From JANXMY01 sp964251675 (GTDB taxonomy: Bacteria > Armatimonadota > Armatimonadia > Armatimonadales > Capsulimonadaceae): a DNA stretch of 64,000 bases. Below the pieces are notes generated by a model. That model saw only the letters and a program-made list of their open reading frames with translations, was not told the origin of the DNA and did not search any database. Location of the stretch: the NCBI GenBank assembly GCA_964251675.1, contig CAXUKS010000001.1, positions 220,566 through 284,565 on the forward strand, in the 5' to 3' direction. The translations under genes and the position numbers were made by a program. Within the stretch, counting starts at the first letter, position 1; each line of letters starts with the position of its first letter. This document shows, in pieces, positions 1 through 7,665 of this stretch.

Positions 1-1
1 T

Positions 2-523
2 CATACGCTGACGGTTGGCACAGGAATGCGAACGCTGGAAATGCAGCGGGGCATTCGGGACCATATTACCAAAGACATGGCCGAAAAGCATCCGGAGTGG
101 TCTAAAGCCACAGCGGCCCGCATGATCAACCGAATGGTGGCCCCGCCCGACGACATCTCTCCACCTCCACACACGACCGGCGGCGCTCTGGATGTCGGCA
201 TTCGCGGGCCAGACGGCGAAGGGCTGGATTTTTCTTCGCCCGCCGAAGACTGGTGGAGCGCCGCGCCGACCTATTCCAGCAAAATCTCCGACGCCGCCCG
301 CGCCAATCGTTTGTTGCTGATTGACGTCATGGAAGCCGCCGGGCTGACCAACTATGTCGGCGAATGGTGGCACTGGTCTTACGGCGATCAAGGCTGGGCC
401 TTGCGCGTCGGCAGCCCCGTCGCCTATTACGGCAGCGTAGAGATTAAAGACGCCGAAAGCAAGCGCATCCCCAAGCCGCCGGAGGAAGAGAAGTCAGAAG
501 AAGAGCCGGAGAAGACCCCCTAG
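2..523 (+). CDS. D-Ala-D-Ala dipeptidase (VanX/DdpX type, peptidase M15D), 5'-partial
   Basis: Zinc dipeptidase of the M15D family, which cleaves D-Ala-D-Ala during peptidoglycan turnover or recycling. The frame is open from base 2, so the N-terminus lies outside the window. The ATG at 26 is probably internal, since GMRTLEMQR fits the family segment carrying the substrate-binding arginine. PPHTTGGALDVGI supplies His and Asp zinc ligands, and GEWWHW supplies the catalytic Glu and third His ligand. The tail is charged and low in complexity (EEEKSEEEPEKTP). Its last codons and TAG stop lie inside the inverted repeat at 516-631, so the C-terminus may be repeat-derived. The family call is firm; cellular location cannot be judged without the N-terminus. 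Confidence 0.85.
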   Translation, partial: HTLTVGTGMRTLEMQRGIRDHITKDMAEKHPEWSKATAARMINRMVAPPDDISPPPHTTGGALDVGIRGPDGEGLDFSSPAEDWWSAAPTYSSKISDAARANRLLLIDVMEAAGLTNYVGEWWHWSYGDQGWALRVGSPVAYYGSVEIKDAESKRIPKPPEEEKSEEEPEKTP

Positions 524-631
524 CCCCCAATAATGGGGGAATCAGAGTGTTCGGCGTAGGGGCGCTGCTTGCTGCGCCCTCTTAACCTTATCCGTATTTG
601 ACTGGTTCCCCCATTATTGGGGGCTAGGGGG
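516..631. repeat. Inverted repeat pair (palindromic repeat family A)
   Basis: Two 30-bp arms, 516-545 and 602-631, are inverted copies with a single mismatch and about 56 bases between them. Each arm contains the palindrome CCCCCAATAATGGGGG. The left arm includes the TAG stop of the dipeptidase gene. The core recurs near 56675 and related forms occur near 13578 and 52175, so this is a dispersed REP/REPIN-like family. It may also act as a terminator-like hairpin between two convergent genes. Confidence 0.85.
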
Positions 632-654
632 CCATCTGTGCAGAGCCAAGCAGG

Positions 655-2022
655 CTACTTGCCGATGCAGAAGCGGGAAAAGATTTCGTGGATCATATCC
701 TCCGGGGCCGTCTCGCCGGTGATCTCGCCGAGCGAATCTAATGCCCCGCGCAGGTCAATAGACGCGAAATCGGCGGGCAGGTCGGCACTCAGAGACGCCG
801 CCGCGTCGGCCAGATGGACATGAGCGGCGACTAAGGCTTCCCGGTGACGGGCGTGGGTAACGAACGTATCTTCTGTGTCTGCGGAGTGGCCCGCCAGCGT
901 GAGGTCGGCCAGCGCATCTTCCAGCGCCGCCAGGTTCCAGCCGGTGACGGCGGAGACCACAATGCCGCCTGCGGGCAGGTCCCGGTCCGGCATCCGGTCC
1001 CATTTGTTCCAGACGATTAAGTGCCGTGTTTCGGTCAGCTCGGCCCGCAGGGCAGCGTCTTCAGCGGTCTCGCCGTCCTCGGCATCCAGCACCAAGAGAA
1101 CAACATCGGCATCGGCCAGGGCGGCACGGGAGCGGGCGACCCCCATCTGTTCCACAGCGTCGTCGGTGTCCCGCAGCCCCGCCGTGTCCACGGCCCGGAC
1201 GGGGATACCGCGCAGGGACAGCGTCTCTTCCAGCGTGTCCCGCGTCGTGCCGGGCACAGGCGTCACAATCGCCCGGTCGGTGCGGAGGAGCGCGTTCAGA
1301 AGCGATGACTTGCCGACATTGGGGCGGCCCACTAAGACCACTTTCAGCCCTTCGCGGTACAGGATGCCCGCGTCCGCCGTTGCCAGCAGCGCCGACACAG
1401 CACGTTCGGCTTCGGTCAGATCGGTCAGGCACGCTTCGGTATCTAATTCGCCCACGTCTTCGGGGAAATCAATCGTCGCTTCAATGCGGGCCAGCACGCC
1501 GAGCGCCAAGTCCCGGATGCTGCCGACGGCGCGGCTCAGGTGCCCGCCCTTTTGACGCCGGGCCAGCCGGTGCGCCTGGTCGGTCCGAGCGGCGATTAAA
1601 TCCCCCACGGCTTCGGCCTGTGCCAGGTCCATTTTTCCATTGAGAAACGCTCGCTGCGTAAACTCGCCGGGCAGGGCCATTCGCGCCCCGGCCCCCAGCA
1701 GCCGCCCTAAAATCTGACGAATGGGGACCGGCCCGCCGTGTGCGGAAATTTCTACCACGTTTTCCCCCGTATAGGAGCGGGGGGTGTGAAAGACGGCCAG
1801 CAGGACGTCGTCGATGACCTCGCCCGAGGCGTGCATGACATCGGCGCGGTGCAGGGTATACCCGGCATAGGCCGCGCAGGGGGTGTGGTTAGGACGCCAG
1901 GTGACGCGGTCCAGAATGGCAAATGCCTCCGGACCGCTGACCCGAATGACCCCCACCCCGCCCGTGCCAGGGGGCGTCGCCAGCGCACAAATAGTGTCTT
2001 CGCTTTCACTTTCGCCAATCAT
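655..2022 (-). CDS. mnmE: tRNA uridine-34 5-carboxymethylaminomethyl GTPase MnmE
   Basis: MnmE works with MnmG to install the cmnm5 group on uridine 34 of certain tRNAs. The 455 residues match the family length. The N-terminal folate-binding region starts at DTICALATPPG. The inserted G domain has G1 GRPNVGKS (about 232-239), G3 DTAG (279-282) and G4 NKWD (339-342). The protein ends in FCIGK, the conserved C-terminal Cys-containing motif. The ATG at 2022 lies six bases after an extended -10 box (TGGTATAAT), so the mRNA is probably leaderless. It is a single gene, convergent with the dipeptidase gene. Confidence 0.97.
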   Translation of the reverse strand: MIGESESEDTICALATPPGTGGVGVIRVSGPEAFAILDRVTWRPNHTPCAAYAGYTLHRADVMHASGEVIDDVLLAVFHTPRSYTGENVVEISAHGGPVPIRQILGRLLGAGARMALPGEFTQRAFLNGKMDLAQAEAVGDLIAARTDQAHRLARRQKGGHLSRAVGSIRDLALGVLARIEATIDFPEDVGELDTEACLTDLTEAERAVSALLATADAGILYREGLKVVLVGRPNVGKSSLLNALLRTDRAIVTPVPGTTRDTLEETLSLRGIPVRAVDTAGLRDTDDAVEQMGVARSRAALADADVVLLVLDAEDGETAEDAALRAELTETRHLIVWNKWDRMPDRDLPAGGIVVSAVTGWNLAALEDALADLTLAGHSADTEDTFVTHARHREALVAAHVHLADAAASLSADLPADFASIDLRGALDSLGEITGETAPEDMIHEIFSRFCIGK

Positions 2023-2028
2023 GCAGGG

Positions 2029-2037
2029 ATTATACCA
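2029..2037 (-). promoter_or_regulatory. Extended -10 promoter of mnmE (leaderless)
   Basis: On the minus strand TGG-TATAAT ends six bases before the mnmE ATG. A transcript starting 6-7 bases after the -10 box would begin at or next to the start codon. Confidence 0.7.
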
Positions 2038-2076
2038 TTGTGTGTGGAACAGAAGGCCAAACTATTGCCTGCCGCG

Positions 2077-2085
2077 TGCTATAAT
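2077..2085 (+). promoter_or_regulatory. Extended -10 promoter upstream of pspA
   Basis: TGC-TATAAT at 2077-2085 is a good extended -10 element without an obvious -35. It would give a leader of about 85 bases before the pspA start at 2175. It is divergent from the mnmE promoter about 45 bases away. Confidence 0.6.
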
Positions 2086-2174
2086 ACAGGCACGTATTTC
2101 TGCAACTTTTCACGCGCCAGCGTGTCAAAAACACAGTACCAACCTATTTACCCGCGTCCAAAGGGAGATCGTCC

Positions 2175-2966
2175 ATGTTTGATCGAATTATTCGCTATCT
2201 GAAGGGCCTGCTCGGATTCAAGCTGGACCAGCTTGAAGACCCGGAGATTTTGCTGGCACAGGCCCAGCAGGAGATGCGCGAAGCGCAGGCCAAAAACCGT
2301 GAGCGGGCCGTGCAGGCGATCACCGCCAAGAACAACCTGCAGGCCGAAGTAGACAAAACGCAGAAGATGGTCAGCAACCTGCAGGCCAAAGCCGAGCTTG
2401 CCCTCAAAGGCGGCGACCGCGATCTGGCCCGGCAGCTTCTGGTGGAAAAAGGCCAGTACGAAACCGCGCTGACCTCGCTGAACGGCTCGCTGGACCAGGC
2501 CCTGCAAACCACCGAGGCCGTCAAAGTCGCCATGCGCCGCGAAGAGGACCGCATCCGCTCCAAGACCGCCCAGGCGCTCTCGATGAAGGCCCAGTGGAAA
2601 CAGGCGCAGATCGAAAACTCGATGAACAAGGCGCTGGAAGGGATGTCCGCCGATGGGACCGACCAGGCGTTTGAGCGAGCCGCCGCGAAAATCTCCAATG
2701 CCCGCAGCGAAGGACAGGCTCGCACGGAGCTTGCCCGCGAAAGCATCACCGGCAAGCTGGCCGGGCTGGATGACGCGCAGGCCAGCAGCGCCGCCAATGA
2801 TGAGCTGGCGCAGATGGAGCAGCGCCTCGGCCTGGCCCCGAAGACCACCGAAGCGCCTTCGGTGACACCTCGGGCTACGCCGGCAACGCCCGCCAATACG
2901 TCGGAAATCGACCGCCAGCTACAGGAATTGGAGCAGCGCGTCGGCGGCAGCAACGGCACGTCTTAA
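2175..2966 (+). CDS. pspA: PspA/IM30 (Vipp1) family membrane-stress protein
   Basis: Peripheral membrane protein of the ESCRT-III-like PspA/IM30 family, which assembles on damaged inner membrane. The 263 residues start MFDRIIRYLKGLLGFKLDQL, matching the amphipathic N-terminal helix and first segment of the family. A long heptad-rich coiled coil follows, roughly residues 25-220. The C-terminal 40 residues are Thr/Pro/Ala-rich and end in a short helix (EIDRQLQELEQRVGG), as in extended PspA/Vipp1 proteins. A small J-domain-like gene follows after 12 bases, suggesting co-transcription. No pspB, pspC or pspF is adjacent. Confidence 0.92.
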   Translation: MFDRIIRYLKGLLGFKLDQLEDPEILLAQAQQEMREAQAKNRERAVQAITAKNNLQAEVDKTQKMVSNLQAKAELALKGGDRDLARQLLVEKGQYETALTSLNGSLDQALQTTEAVKVAMRREEDRIRSKTAQALSMKAQWKQAQIENSMNKALEGMSADGTDQAFERAAAKISNARSEGQARTELARESITGKLAGLDDAQASSAANDELAQMEQRLGLAPKTTEAPSVTPRATPATPANTSEIDRQLQELEQRVGGSNGTS

Positions 2967-2978
2967 CGAGAAAGAACT

Positions 2979-3473
2979 ATGAGCGACTTATTCGGGCGGT
3001 CCGTTCGCCTTGCCAAAAACTATTATGAAGAGGCGCGGGGCCGGGTGGAAGAACTCAGCACGCAGGCCCAGGACGAGCTGTCCCGCGCTTTGCAGCGTGA
3101 CGATATTCAGCAAGGACTGGCGGCCAGCGATGACCCGATGGAACGCGCTCAGGCCAAAATTGCTGCCGCCCGAGGGCAGGCCGCGCTGGCACGGGAGCAG
3201 TCGCCGGGGACATTTGCCCCCGAGCCGCCTGCGTCCACGGACCCGGTGGCAACCGCGTACCGCATTCTCGGCGTCGCTCCCGGCGCGGATTACCTGACTG
3301 TGCAGACCGCCGCAAACACCCTGCGTGAGCGGTGCAATCCTGACCAATTCCCGGCAGGCTCCGCCGAGCAGACACGGGCCAGGAATGTGCTTCAAAAAGT
3401 CGAGGAATCCTATCAGCTATTGCAGACGACCCTGGACCCCAAAGCAGGGCGCTTCGACAAGCTGGAAATCTGA
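2979..3473 (+). CDS. Small protein with C-terminal J-domain-like region
   Basis: A 164-residue protein encoded 12 bases after pspA and probably co-transcribed. The N-terminal half is helical and charged (RLAKNYYEEARGRVEELST), reminiscent of a membrane-associated amphipathic segment. Residues about 88-160 read like a divergent J domain (AYRILGVAPGADYLTVQTA, then CNPD where HPD is expected, then a helix ending EESYQLLQTT). The altered HPD means it probably cannot stimulate DnaK normally. By location it may be a PspA partner; that role is inference from operon position only. Confidence 0.6.
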   Translation: MSDLFGRSVRLAKNYYEEARGRVEELSTQAQDELSRALQRDDIQQGLAASDDPMERAQAKIAAARGQAALAREQSPGTFAPEPPASTDPVATAYRILGVAPGADYLTVQTAANTLRERCNPDQFPAGSAEQTRARNVLQKVEESYQLLQTTLDPKAGRFDKLEI

Positions 3474-3480
3474 GGCCGGG

Positions 3481-4086
3481 ATGAGTGCGGACGCCGCGTT
3501 TGCCGAACTCGTGCGGGACGCTCAAAACTGCCGTGCCTGTCCGCGCATGGAAGGTCGCCGCCGCGTGCTCTCTCCTGCAAATGGCCCGCTGACGAGCCGC
3601 GTCCTGTTTGTCGCCGAAGCGCCGGGGCGGCTCGGCGGCGACAAGGGCGGCGTTCCGCTGACCGGCGATGCGTCAGGCCGTAACTTCACCCGATATTTAA
3701 GCGCGGCGGGGATGCGGCGTGAGGATGTGTTCGTCACCAACGCCGCCCTCTGCAACCCGCGCACCCTGCGCGGCACGAATGCCCCGCCGTCTTCGGCAGA
3801 GCTTCGAAGCTGTGCCCCGTTTCTCCTCCGCACCCTGGCTGTCGTCCGGCCCACCGTCGTAGTAACGCTCGGCACGAAGGCACTGGCGGCACTGCATCTG
3901 CTGGCCCCCCACGCCTGCACCCTCCGCGCCCACGCCGCAGCACCGCAGCCCTGGAACGGGTTCGTGCTGTTTCCCCTCTATCACCCGTCGCCGCAGGTTG
4001 TGGTCAGCCCCACCGGACGCACTCATGCCGCGCAGGAAGCCGATTACCGGGCGCTGGCACAACTGTTAGTCAGCGTGGCACCATGA
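3481..4086 (+). CDS. Uracil-DNA glycosylase, family 4-like (iron-sulfur)
   Basis: Base-excision repair enzyme removing uracil from DNA. The 201 residues contain four cysteines placed as in iron-sulfur UDGs (C17 and C20 in CRAC, C91, C111), an active-site loop VAEAPGRLGG in place of the usual GEAPG..E, and the HPS motif of motif B at 168-170 (YHPSP). The altered loop means substrate range could differ from classical family 4. The start at 3481 is favoured: an upstream extension would overlap the preceding gene. Its stop overlaps the start of the next gene (ATGA at 4083-4086), indicating translational coupling. Confidence 0.85.
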   Translation: MSADAAFAELVRDAQNCRACPRMEGRRRVLSPANGPLTSRVLFVAEAPGRLGGDKGGVPLTGDASGRNFTRYLSAAGMRREDVFVTNAALCNPRTLRGTNAPPSSAELRSCAPFLLRTLAVVRPTVVVTLGTKALAALHLLAPHACTLRAHAAAPQPWNGFVLFPLYHPSPQVVVSPTGRTHAAQEADYRALAQLLVSVAP

Positions 4087-4682
4087 CCACACTAGACGAA
4101 GTCCCCGGCGCACGCGAGCGGCCGTCCGGCTGCCCGGTGGTGGTGCGGCGCGGGGACGATGGCACGGCATCCCTCTCGCTGCCCCCACGCGGCGTATCCC
4201 CGATTGTGCTGTTTTTCGCGCTGGTTCTGCTGGGCAACCTGCTGGTGACTTTGTATACCGGGCTGGTTCTGGTGGTTTTTCACCGAAGCGTGCTGTTCAT
4301 GGCGCAGGTCTCGCCGACCGGCCTGCCGGTCTCGCTGGCCCGCTGGACGTGGCTGCTGGGGCTGGGCCTTCTCGCCGCCGAGGCACTGGGCTTTGGCACG
4401 CTCTGGGCCATTCTGCGCCCGCTGTCGGCGCGGGAGGTGGTGGAAATAGGGCCGCACTGGCTGACGGTGCGGCACTCCGAATGGGGCAAGACCCGGACAT
4501 GGACACAGGCGCGGGGCGAAGTGCGCGGCTTTCGGCTGCGGCGGGACCCGCAGGGCCTGAAAGCGGGATCGCTGACGGTGGAAGGCCGGGGCGATTCGGT
4601 GGAGCTGGGGGAGTTTCTGCGCGAAGCCGACCGGGAATGGCTCGAATCGGCAGGGAACGCCCTGCTGCGGGAGCCATCCTAA
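4083..4682 (+). CDS. Two-helix membrane protein of unknown function
   Basis: A 199-residue protein with two clear membrane helices, about residues 40-66 (VLFFALVLLGNLLVTLYTGLV) and 92-112. A C-terminal soluble domain of about 80 residues follows, containing Trp/Arg-rich beta-like stretches. The layout (short head, two helices, small beta domain) resembles DUF2244-like membrane proteins, but I cannot assign a family with certainty. It starts in an ATGA overlap with the UDG gene and ends in a four-base convergent overlap with the methyltransferase gene. Confidence 0.7.
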   Translation: MTTLDEVPGARERPSGCPVVVRRGDDGTASLSLPPRGVSPIVLFFALVLLGNLLVTLYTGLVLVVFHRSVLFMAQVSPTGLPVSLARWTWLLGLGLLAAEALGFGTLWAILRPLSAREVVEIGPHWLTVRHSEWGKTRTWTQARGEVRGFRLRRDPQGLKAGSLTVEGRGDSVELGEFLREADREWLESAGNALLREPS

Positions 4683-5488
4683 AAGTGGACAGCGTGCAGG
4701 ATCAGGTGCGACGCCAGCGTTTCGGTGGAAGATGTTCCGCGAAAGGTCCGGGCGGCGTAGTCGGTCATCTCAGAAAGCAGCTCCGTATGGGCGGCATCGG
4801 GGATGGACCACATCTGCGAATAGGTGCGTGAGGCCAGGGCGTCGCAAGTCTGTGCCACCGGCACGACGCGCTCCCAGTGCAGGCTCGGCGTGGAAAGCTG
4901 CGAGACACTCGCCCCAAAGCCGCCGCTGCCCGCCGGGCGGCGCAGAGCAGCCAGAACGGGGGCCAAACTCGCACTGCCAACACTCGGGGCCAGCAGGTGC
5001 CGGGCGCGGGCGCGTTCGTAGTAGAAGTCGACCAGCAGAGAGCGCCCCCCCTGCTCGATGCCCAGAAGCAGTACGCCGTCTTTGGGGGCCAGCACGCGCC
5101 GGGTCTCCTGCAGCACCAGCGGCCACTGCTCAATCAGGTGCAGGATATGCACCATCAGGGCCGCCCGAAACGTGCCCGCCGCGAACGGCAGCCGCTGCAA
5201 ATCCCCCCGCACCAGGGACAGCCCCCCCGCCCCGTCTTTGTCCCCCACCCGCGCCAGCATAGCGGGCGAGATGTCAATGCCCACGACCTGCCCCGGATGA
5301 CGCTGGGCCAGCGGCACTGCTAGCCGCCCCGTCCCCACCCCGGCATCCAGAAACAGCCCGCCCCCAGCCAGCCGCGCTTCCCGCGCCACCACCCGCGCAA
5401 TCTCATCCCGTGTCGCCTCGGGGATCGCCCGCGTTCGGTCGTAATCTCCAGCCACGGACTCAAACGACTGATAGCGGCCCATCCTCAT
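4679..5488 (-). CDS. Class I SAM-dependent methyltransferase
   Basis: Soluble methyltransferase of unknown substrate. The protein begins near MRMGRYQSFESVAGDYDRTR, a common N-terminal pattern in UbiE-like enzymes. Motif I is LFLDAGVGTGRLAVPLA, followed by the acidic end of strand beta2 (VVGIDIS) and GDLQRLPF (motif II region). The ATG at 5488 lies one base after the tsaB stop, so I prefer it to the further-upstream frame-open Met. As the last gene of the AKR-tsaE-tsaB run it is probably co-transcribed, but nothing ties it specifically to t6A synthesis. Confidence 0.85.
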   Translation of the reverse strand: MRMGRYQSFESVAGDYDRTRAIPEATRDEIARVVAREARLAGGGLFLDAGVGTGRLAVPLAQRHPGQVVGIDISPAMLARVGDKDGAGGLSLVRGDLQRLPFAAGTFRAALMVHILHLIEQWPLVLQETRRVLAPKDGVLLLGIEQGGRSLLVDFYYERARARHLLAPSVGSASLAPVLAALRRPAGSGGFGASVSQLSTPSLHWERVVPVAQTCDALASRTYSQMWSIPDAAHTELLSEMTDYAARTFRGTSSTETLASHLILHAVHF

Positions 5489-5489
5489 T

Positions 5490-6149
5490 TCAGGGCCGCG
5501 CTTTCGGCGTGCTGATCGACGGCGCGACAACATACAGCGGAACCAAACTCAGCGGGTCGTCTGTGTCCCCGGCTTGAAGCCGCGCCGCCGCCACCCGCGC
5601 CAGCCCCTCCGGCGGCGTCCAGGGCTGCGCCAGGCTCGGCCCCGCCCAGTGCGTCAGCAGGGCCGGTTCGCCGCAGACTATCGCCCCGCGCATTTCAGCC
5701 AGCCGACCGGCCAGCGTGTCCACATTTTCGGCAAACGGCGCTTCCACGCACTCACCGTTTAGATACGCCGCTGCATAGACTTCGCCCTTGCGCGAGGGCA
5801 GCACCGGCACTAGGCGTATGTTCCCCAAAGAAGGCCACACGGCGGCATAAGCGCCCAGCGTGCCGACACCCACGAGCGGCTTTCCCGTCACCTGCGCCAG
5901 CGTCTTGGCCGTCGTTACGCCCACGCGAACGCCCGTAAACGACCCCGGCCCCAGCCCCACGGCCAGCGCCGACAGGTCAGACAGCGTCAGACCATTGCGG
6001 GTCAGCAGGCCGTCAATCTCCCCCATCAGCCGCCGGGACAGCGTGCGCCGCCCCTCAAATACCGAAGCGGCCTGCACCATACCGTCCGGGTCATCTGCCA
6101 GCGCCAGCACGCAGTACGTGCCGCTTGTGTCCATCAGCAGAAAAGTCAT
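5490..6149 (-). CDS. tsaB: tRNA threonylcarbamoyladenosine biosynthesis protein TsaB
   Basis: TsaB is the non-catalytic ASKHA-fold partner that dimerises with TsaD in N6-threonylcarbamoyladenosine synthesis at A37 of ANN-decoding tRNAs. The 219 residues begin MTFLLMDTSGTYCVLAL, the typical opening beta-hairpin. They carry the family signature GLGPGSFTGVRVGVTTAKTL near residues 66-85. The start overlaps the tsaE stop by ATGA, so tsaE and tsaB are translationally coupled. tsaD and tsaC are not in the window. Confidence 0.95.
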   Translation of the reverse strand: MTFLLMDTSGTYCVLALADDPDGMVQAASVFEGRRTLSRRLMGEIDGLLTRNGLTLSDLSALAVGLGPGSFTGVRVGVTTAKTLAQVTGKPLVGVGTLGAYAAVWPSLGNIRLVPVLPSRKGEVYAAAYLNGECVEAPFAENVDTLAGRLAEMRGAIVCGEPALLTHWAGPSLAQPWTPPEGLARVAAARLQAGDTDDPLSLVPLYVVAPSISTPKARP

Positions 6150-6607
6150 AAGGAAGAAACCCGTTCGTCCCAGTCTGCCCCGCGTGCCGTCAGGACGATC
6201 TCCCGCGTGTCTTGGCTCTGAGCCGTCAGCGTGATGTCCAGACGCTCCGGGGGCAAGGCGTCAGTGATTTTGTCAGCCCACTCGATGACTACCACGCCGT
6301 CGCCGTCTATGTACTCGTCAAAGCCCAGATCGTACAAGCCGGATGAGTCAGGCAGGCGGTAAACGTCAAAATGGTACAGGGGCACGCGCCCGTCGGGGTG
6401 CTCCGTCACCAGCGTAAACGTGGGCGAGTTGACGGGTTCGTCCGGCGGCAGGCCTAGACCCAGTGCGAGGCCCTGAGTCAGCGTCGTTTTGCCCGCGCCG
6501 AGGTCACCGACGAGGCAGAGAACATCTCCCGCGCCGAGCCGCGCCCCGAGCTTTTGTGCCAGGGCGCGGGTGTCTTTCGCGCTGTGTGTGTGGAACGTTC
6601 GTGTCAC
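6146..6607 (-). CDS. tsaE: tRNA t6A synthesis ATPase TsaE
   Basis: P-loop ATPase required with TsaB and TsaD for t6A formation. Walker A is GDLGAGKTTLTQG, followed by the family segment VNSPTFTLV and YHFDVYRL, and a Walker-B-like VVVIEWADK. The best start is GTG at 6607, four bases after the aldo-keto reductase stop, giving 153 residues, normal for TsaE. The longer frame upstream has no family similarity and lies within the neighbouring gene. It ends in an ATGA overlap with tsaB. Confidence 0.93.
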   Translation of the reverse strand: MTRTFHTHSAKDTRALAQKLGARLGAGDVLCLVGDLGAGKTTLTQGLALGLGLPPDEPVNSPTFTLVTEHPDGRVPLYHFDVYRLPDSSGLYDLGFDEYIDGDGVVVIEWADKITDALPPERLDITLTAQSQDTREIVLTARGADWDERVSSL

Positions 6608-6611
6608 CGTC

Positions 6612-7592
6612 TTAGCCGCCCCAGGTCCACATGATCGTGCCTTTGTCGAGGCGGTCGGTGACCATATGACCGATTTCGTCGACGGCTTCCAGATCGTCTT
6701 CGTCGATTTCCACATCGCCCGCTGCCGCGTTCTGCGTGGCCTGCTCGGCATTGCGGGCGCCGACAATGGCGCTGGTCAGGGGCTGAGCAATCAGCCAGGC
6801 CAGCGCGAGCTGACCGAGCGTGACGCCGTACTTGTCGGCCATCGGGCGCAGCTTGTCCAAAGCATTCTGGGCACGCTCATAGGTCTCGCCCTGGAACAGC
6901 CGGTTTCCGCCCCGGTTGTCGCCCTTTTCGAACGTGTGTCCGCGCCCAAACTTGCCGGTCAAGAGGCCCTGCGCCAGCGGCGAATAAGCGATAATGGAGA
7001 TTTTGTTGGCGACGCAGTAAGCTTCCACATCGGCAGCGGCCTGACGCCAGAAGAGCGAGTACGGGGGCTGAATGCTGTCGATGCGCCCGAAGCTCGCCGC
7101 TTCTTCCAGCTGGGCGCGGCTGAAATTGGAAACGCCGATGGCCCGGATTTTGCCCTGCTGCTTGAGGTCGACCAGAGCACCCATCGTCTCTTCAATCGGC
7201 ACCTTTTCCGTGCCGAACATTCCGGCGGGCCAGTGGATTTGGTACAGGTCCATGTAGTCCGTGCCGAGGTTCTTGAGAGACCGCTCGCAGGCTTCAATGA
7301 CGGCCTCGCGCTTGTGGTGGTCGGTGAAGACTTTGGAAGCAATCACAATCTGGTCGCGCTTGTCGCCCAAAGCTCTGCCCAGAATCTGCTCGCTGTGACC
7401 TTCGCCGTAGGCTTCGGCGGTGTCAAAGGTGGTAATCCCGGCGTCAAACGCCGCTCGGTGGGCGGCGATGGTCTCGTCGTCGCTGACCCCAACCCATTCT
7501 TTTTTGCCAGACTGCCAGCCGCCGAAGATAATCGGGCTGATCTCAATTTTAGTGCGTCCCAGTTGTCGATGTTGCATAAATTTTATCCTCAC
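6612..7592 (-). CDS. Aldo/keto reductase
   Basis: NADPH-dependent oxidoreductase of the aldo/keto reductase superfamily, 326 residues. The TIM-barrel catalytic tetrad is visible: Asp and Tyr in FDTAEAYGEGHSE, Lys in VIASKV, His in YQIHWP. The cofactor region reads AIVGARNAEQATQNA near the C-terminus. A Shine-Dalgarno-like GAGG lies before the ATG (GTGAGGATAAAATTTATG). It is the first gene of a minus-strand run with tsaE, tsaB and a methyltransferase, with four bases between it and tsaE. The substrate is unknown. Confidence 0.93.
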   Translation of the reverse strand: MRIKFMQHRQLGRTKIEISPIIFGGWQSGKKEWVGVSDDETIAAHRAAFDAGITTFDTAEAYGEGHSEQILGRALGDKRDQIVIASKVFTDHHKREAVIEACERSLKNLGTDYMDLYQIHWPAGMFGTEKVPIEETMGALVDLKQQGKIRAIGVSNFSRAQLEEAASFGRIDSIQPPYSLFWRQAAADVEAYCVANKISIIAYSPLAQGLLTGKFGRGHTFEKGDNRGGNRLFQGETYERAQNALDKLRPMADKYGVTLGQLALAWLIAQPLTSAIVGARNAEQATQNAAAGDVEIDEDDLEAVDEIGHMVTDRLDKGTIMWTWGG

Positions 7593-7616
7593 AGAGATAT
7601 GCCCAGAACGGGCTTA

Positions 7617-7648
7617 AAATAAAAGCCCGGCACGCTGCCGTGCCGGGC
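7617..7648 (-). terminator. Intrinsic terminator of the pdh operon
   Basis: GCCCGGCACG (7625-7634) pairs with CGTGCCGGGC (7639-7648) around a four-base loop. Read on the minus strand, the hairpin is followed by TTTTATTTT. It lies 17 bases after the pdhC stop and before the aldo-keto reductase gene. Confidence 0.88.
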
Positions 7649-7665
7649 GTCGGTCAAAAGTAGTC

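Noticed and set aside
4679..5488. The methyltransferase as arsM
   Set aside because: It lacks the conserved cysteines of ArsM and is not near the arsenosugar cluster.
6489..7622. Open frame of 377 codons on the plus strand
   Set aside because: Antisense to the aldo-keto reductase and tsaE, whose motifs are unmistakable; the plus-strand product has no domain.
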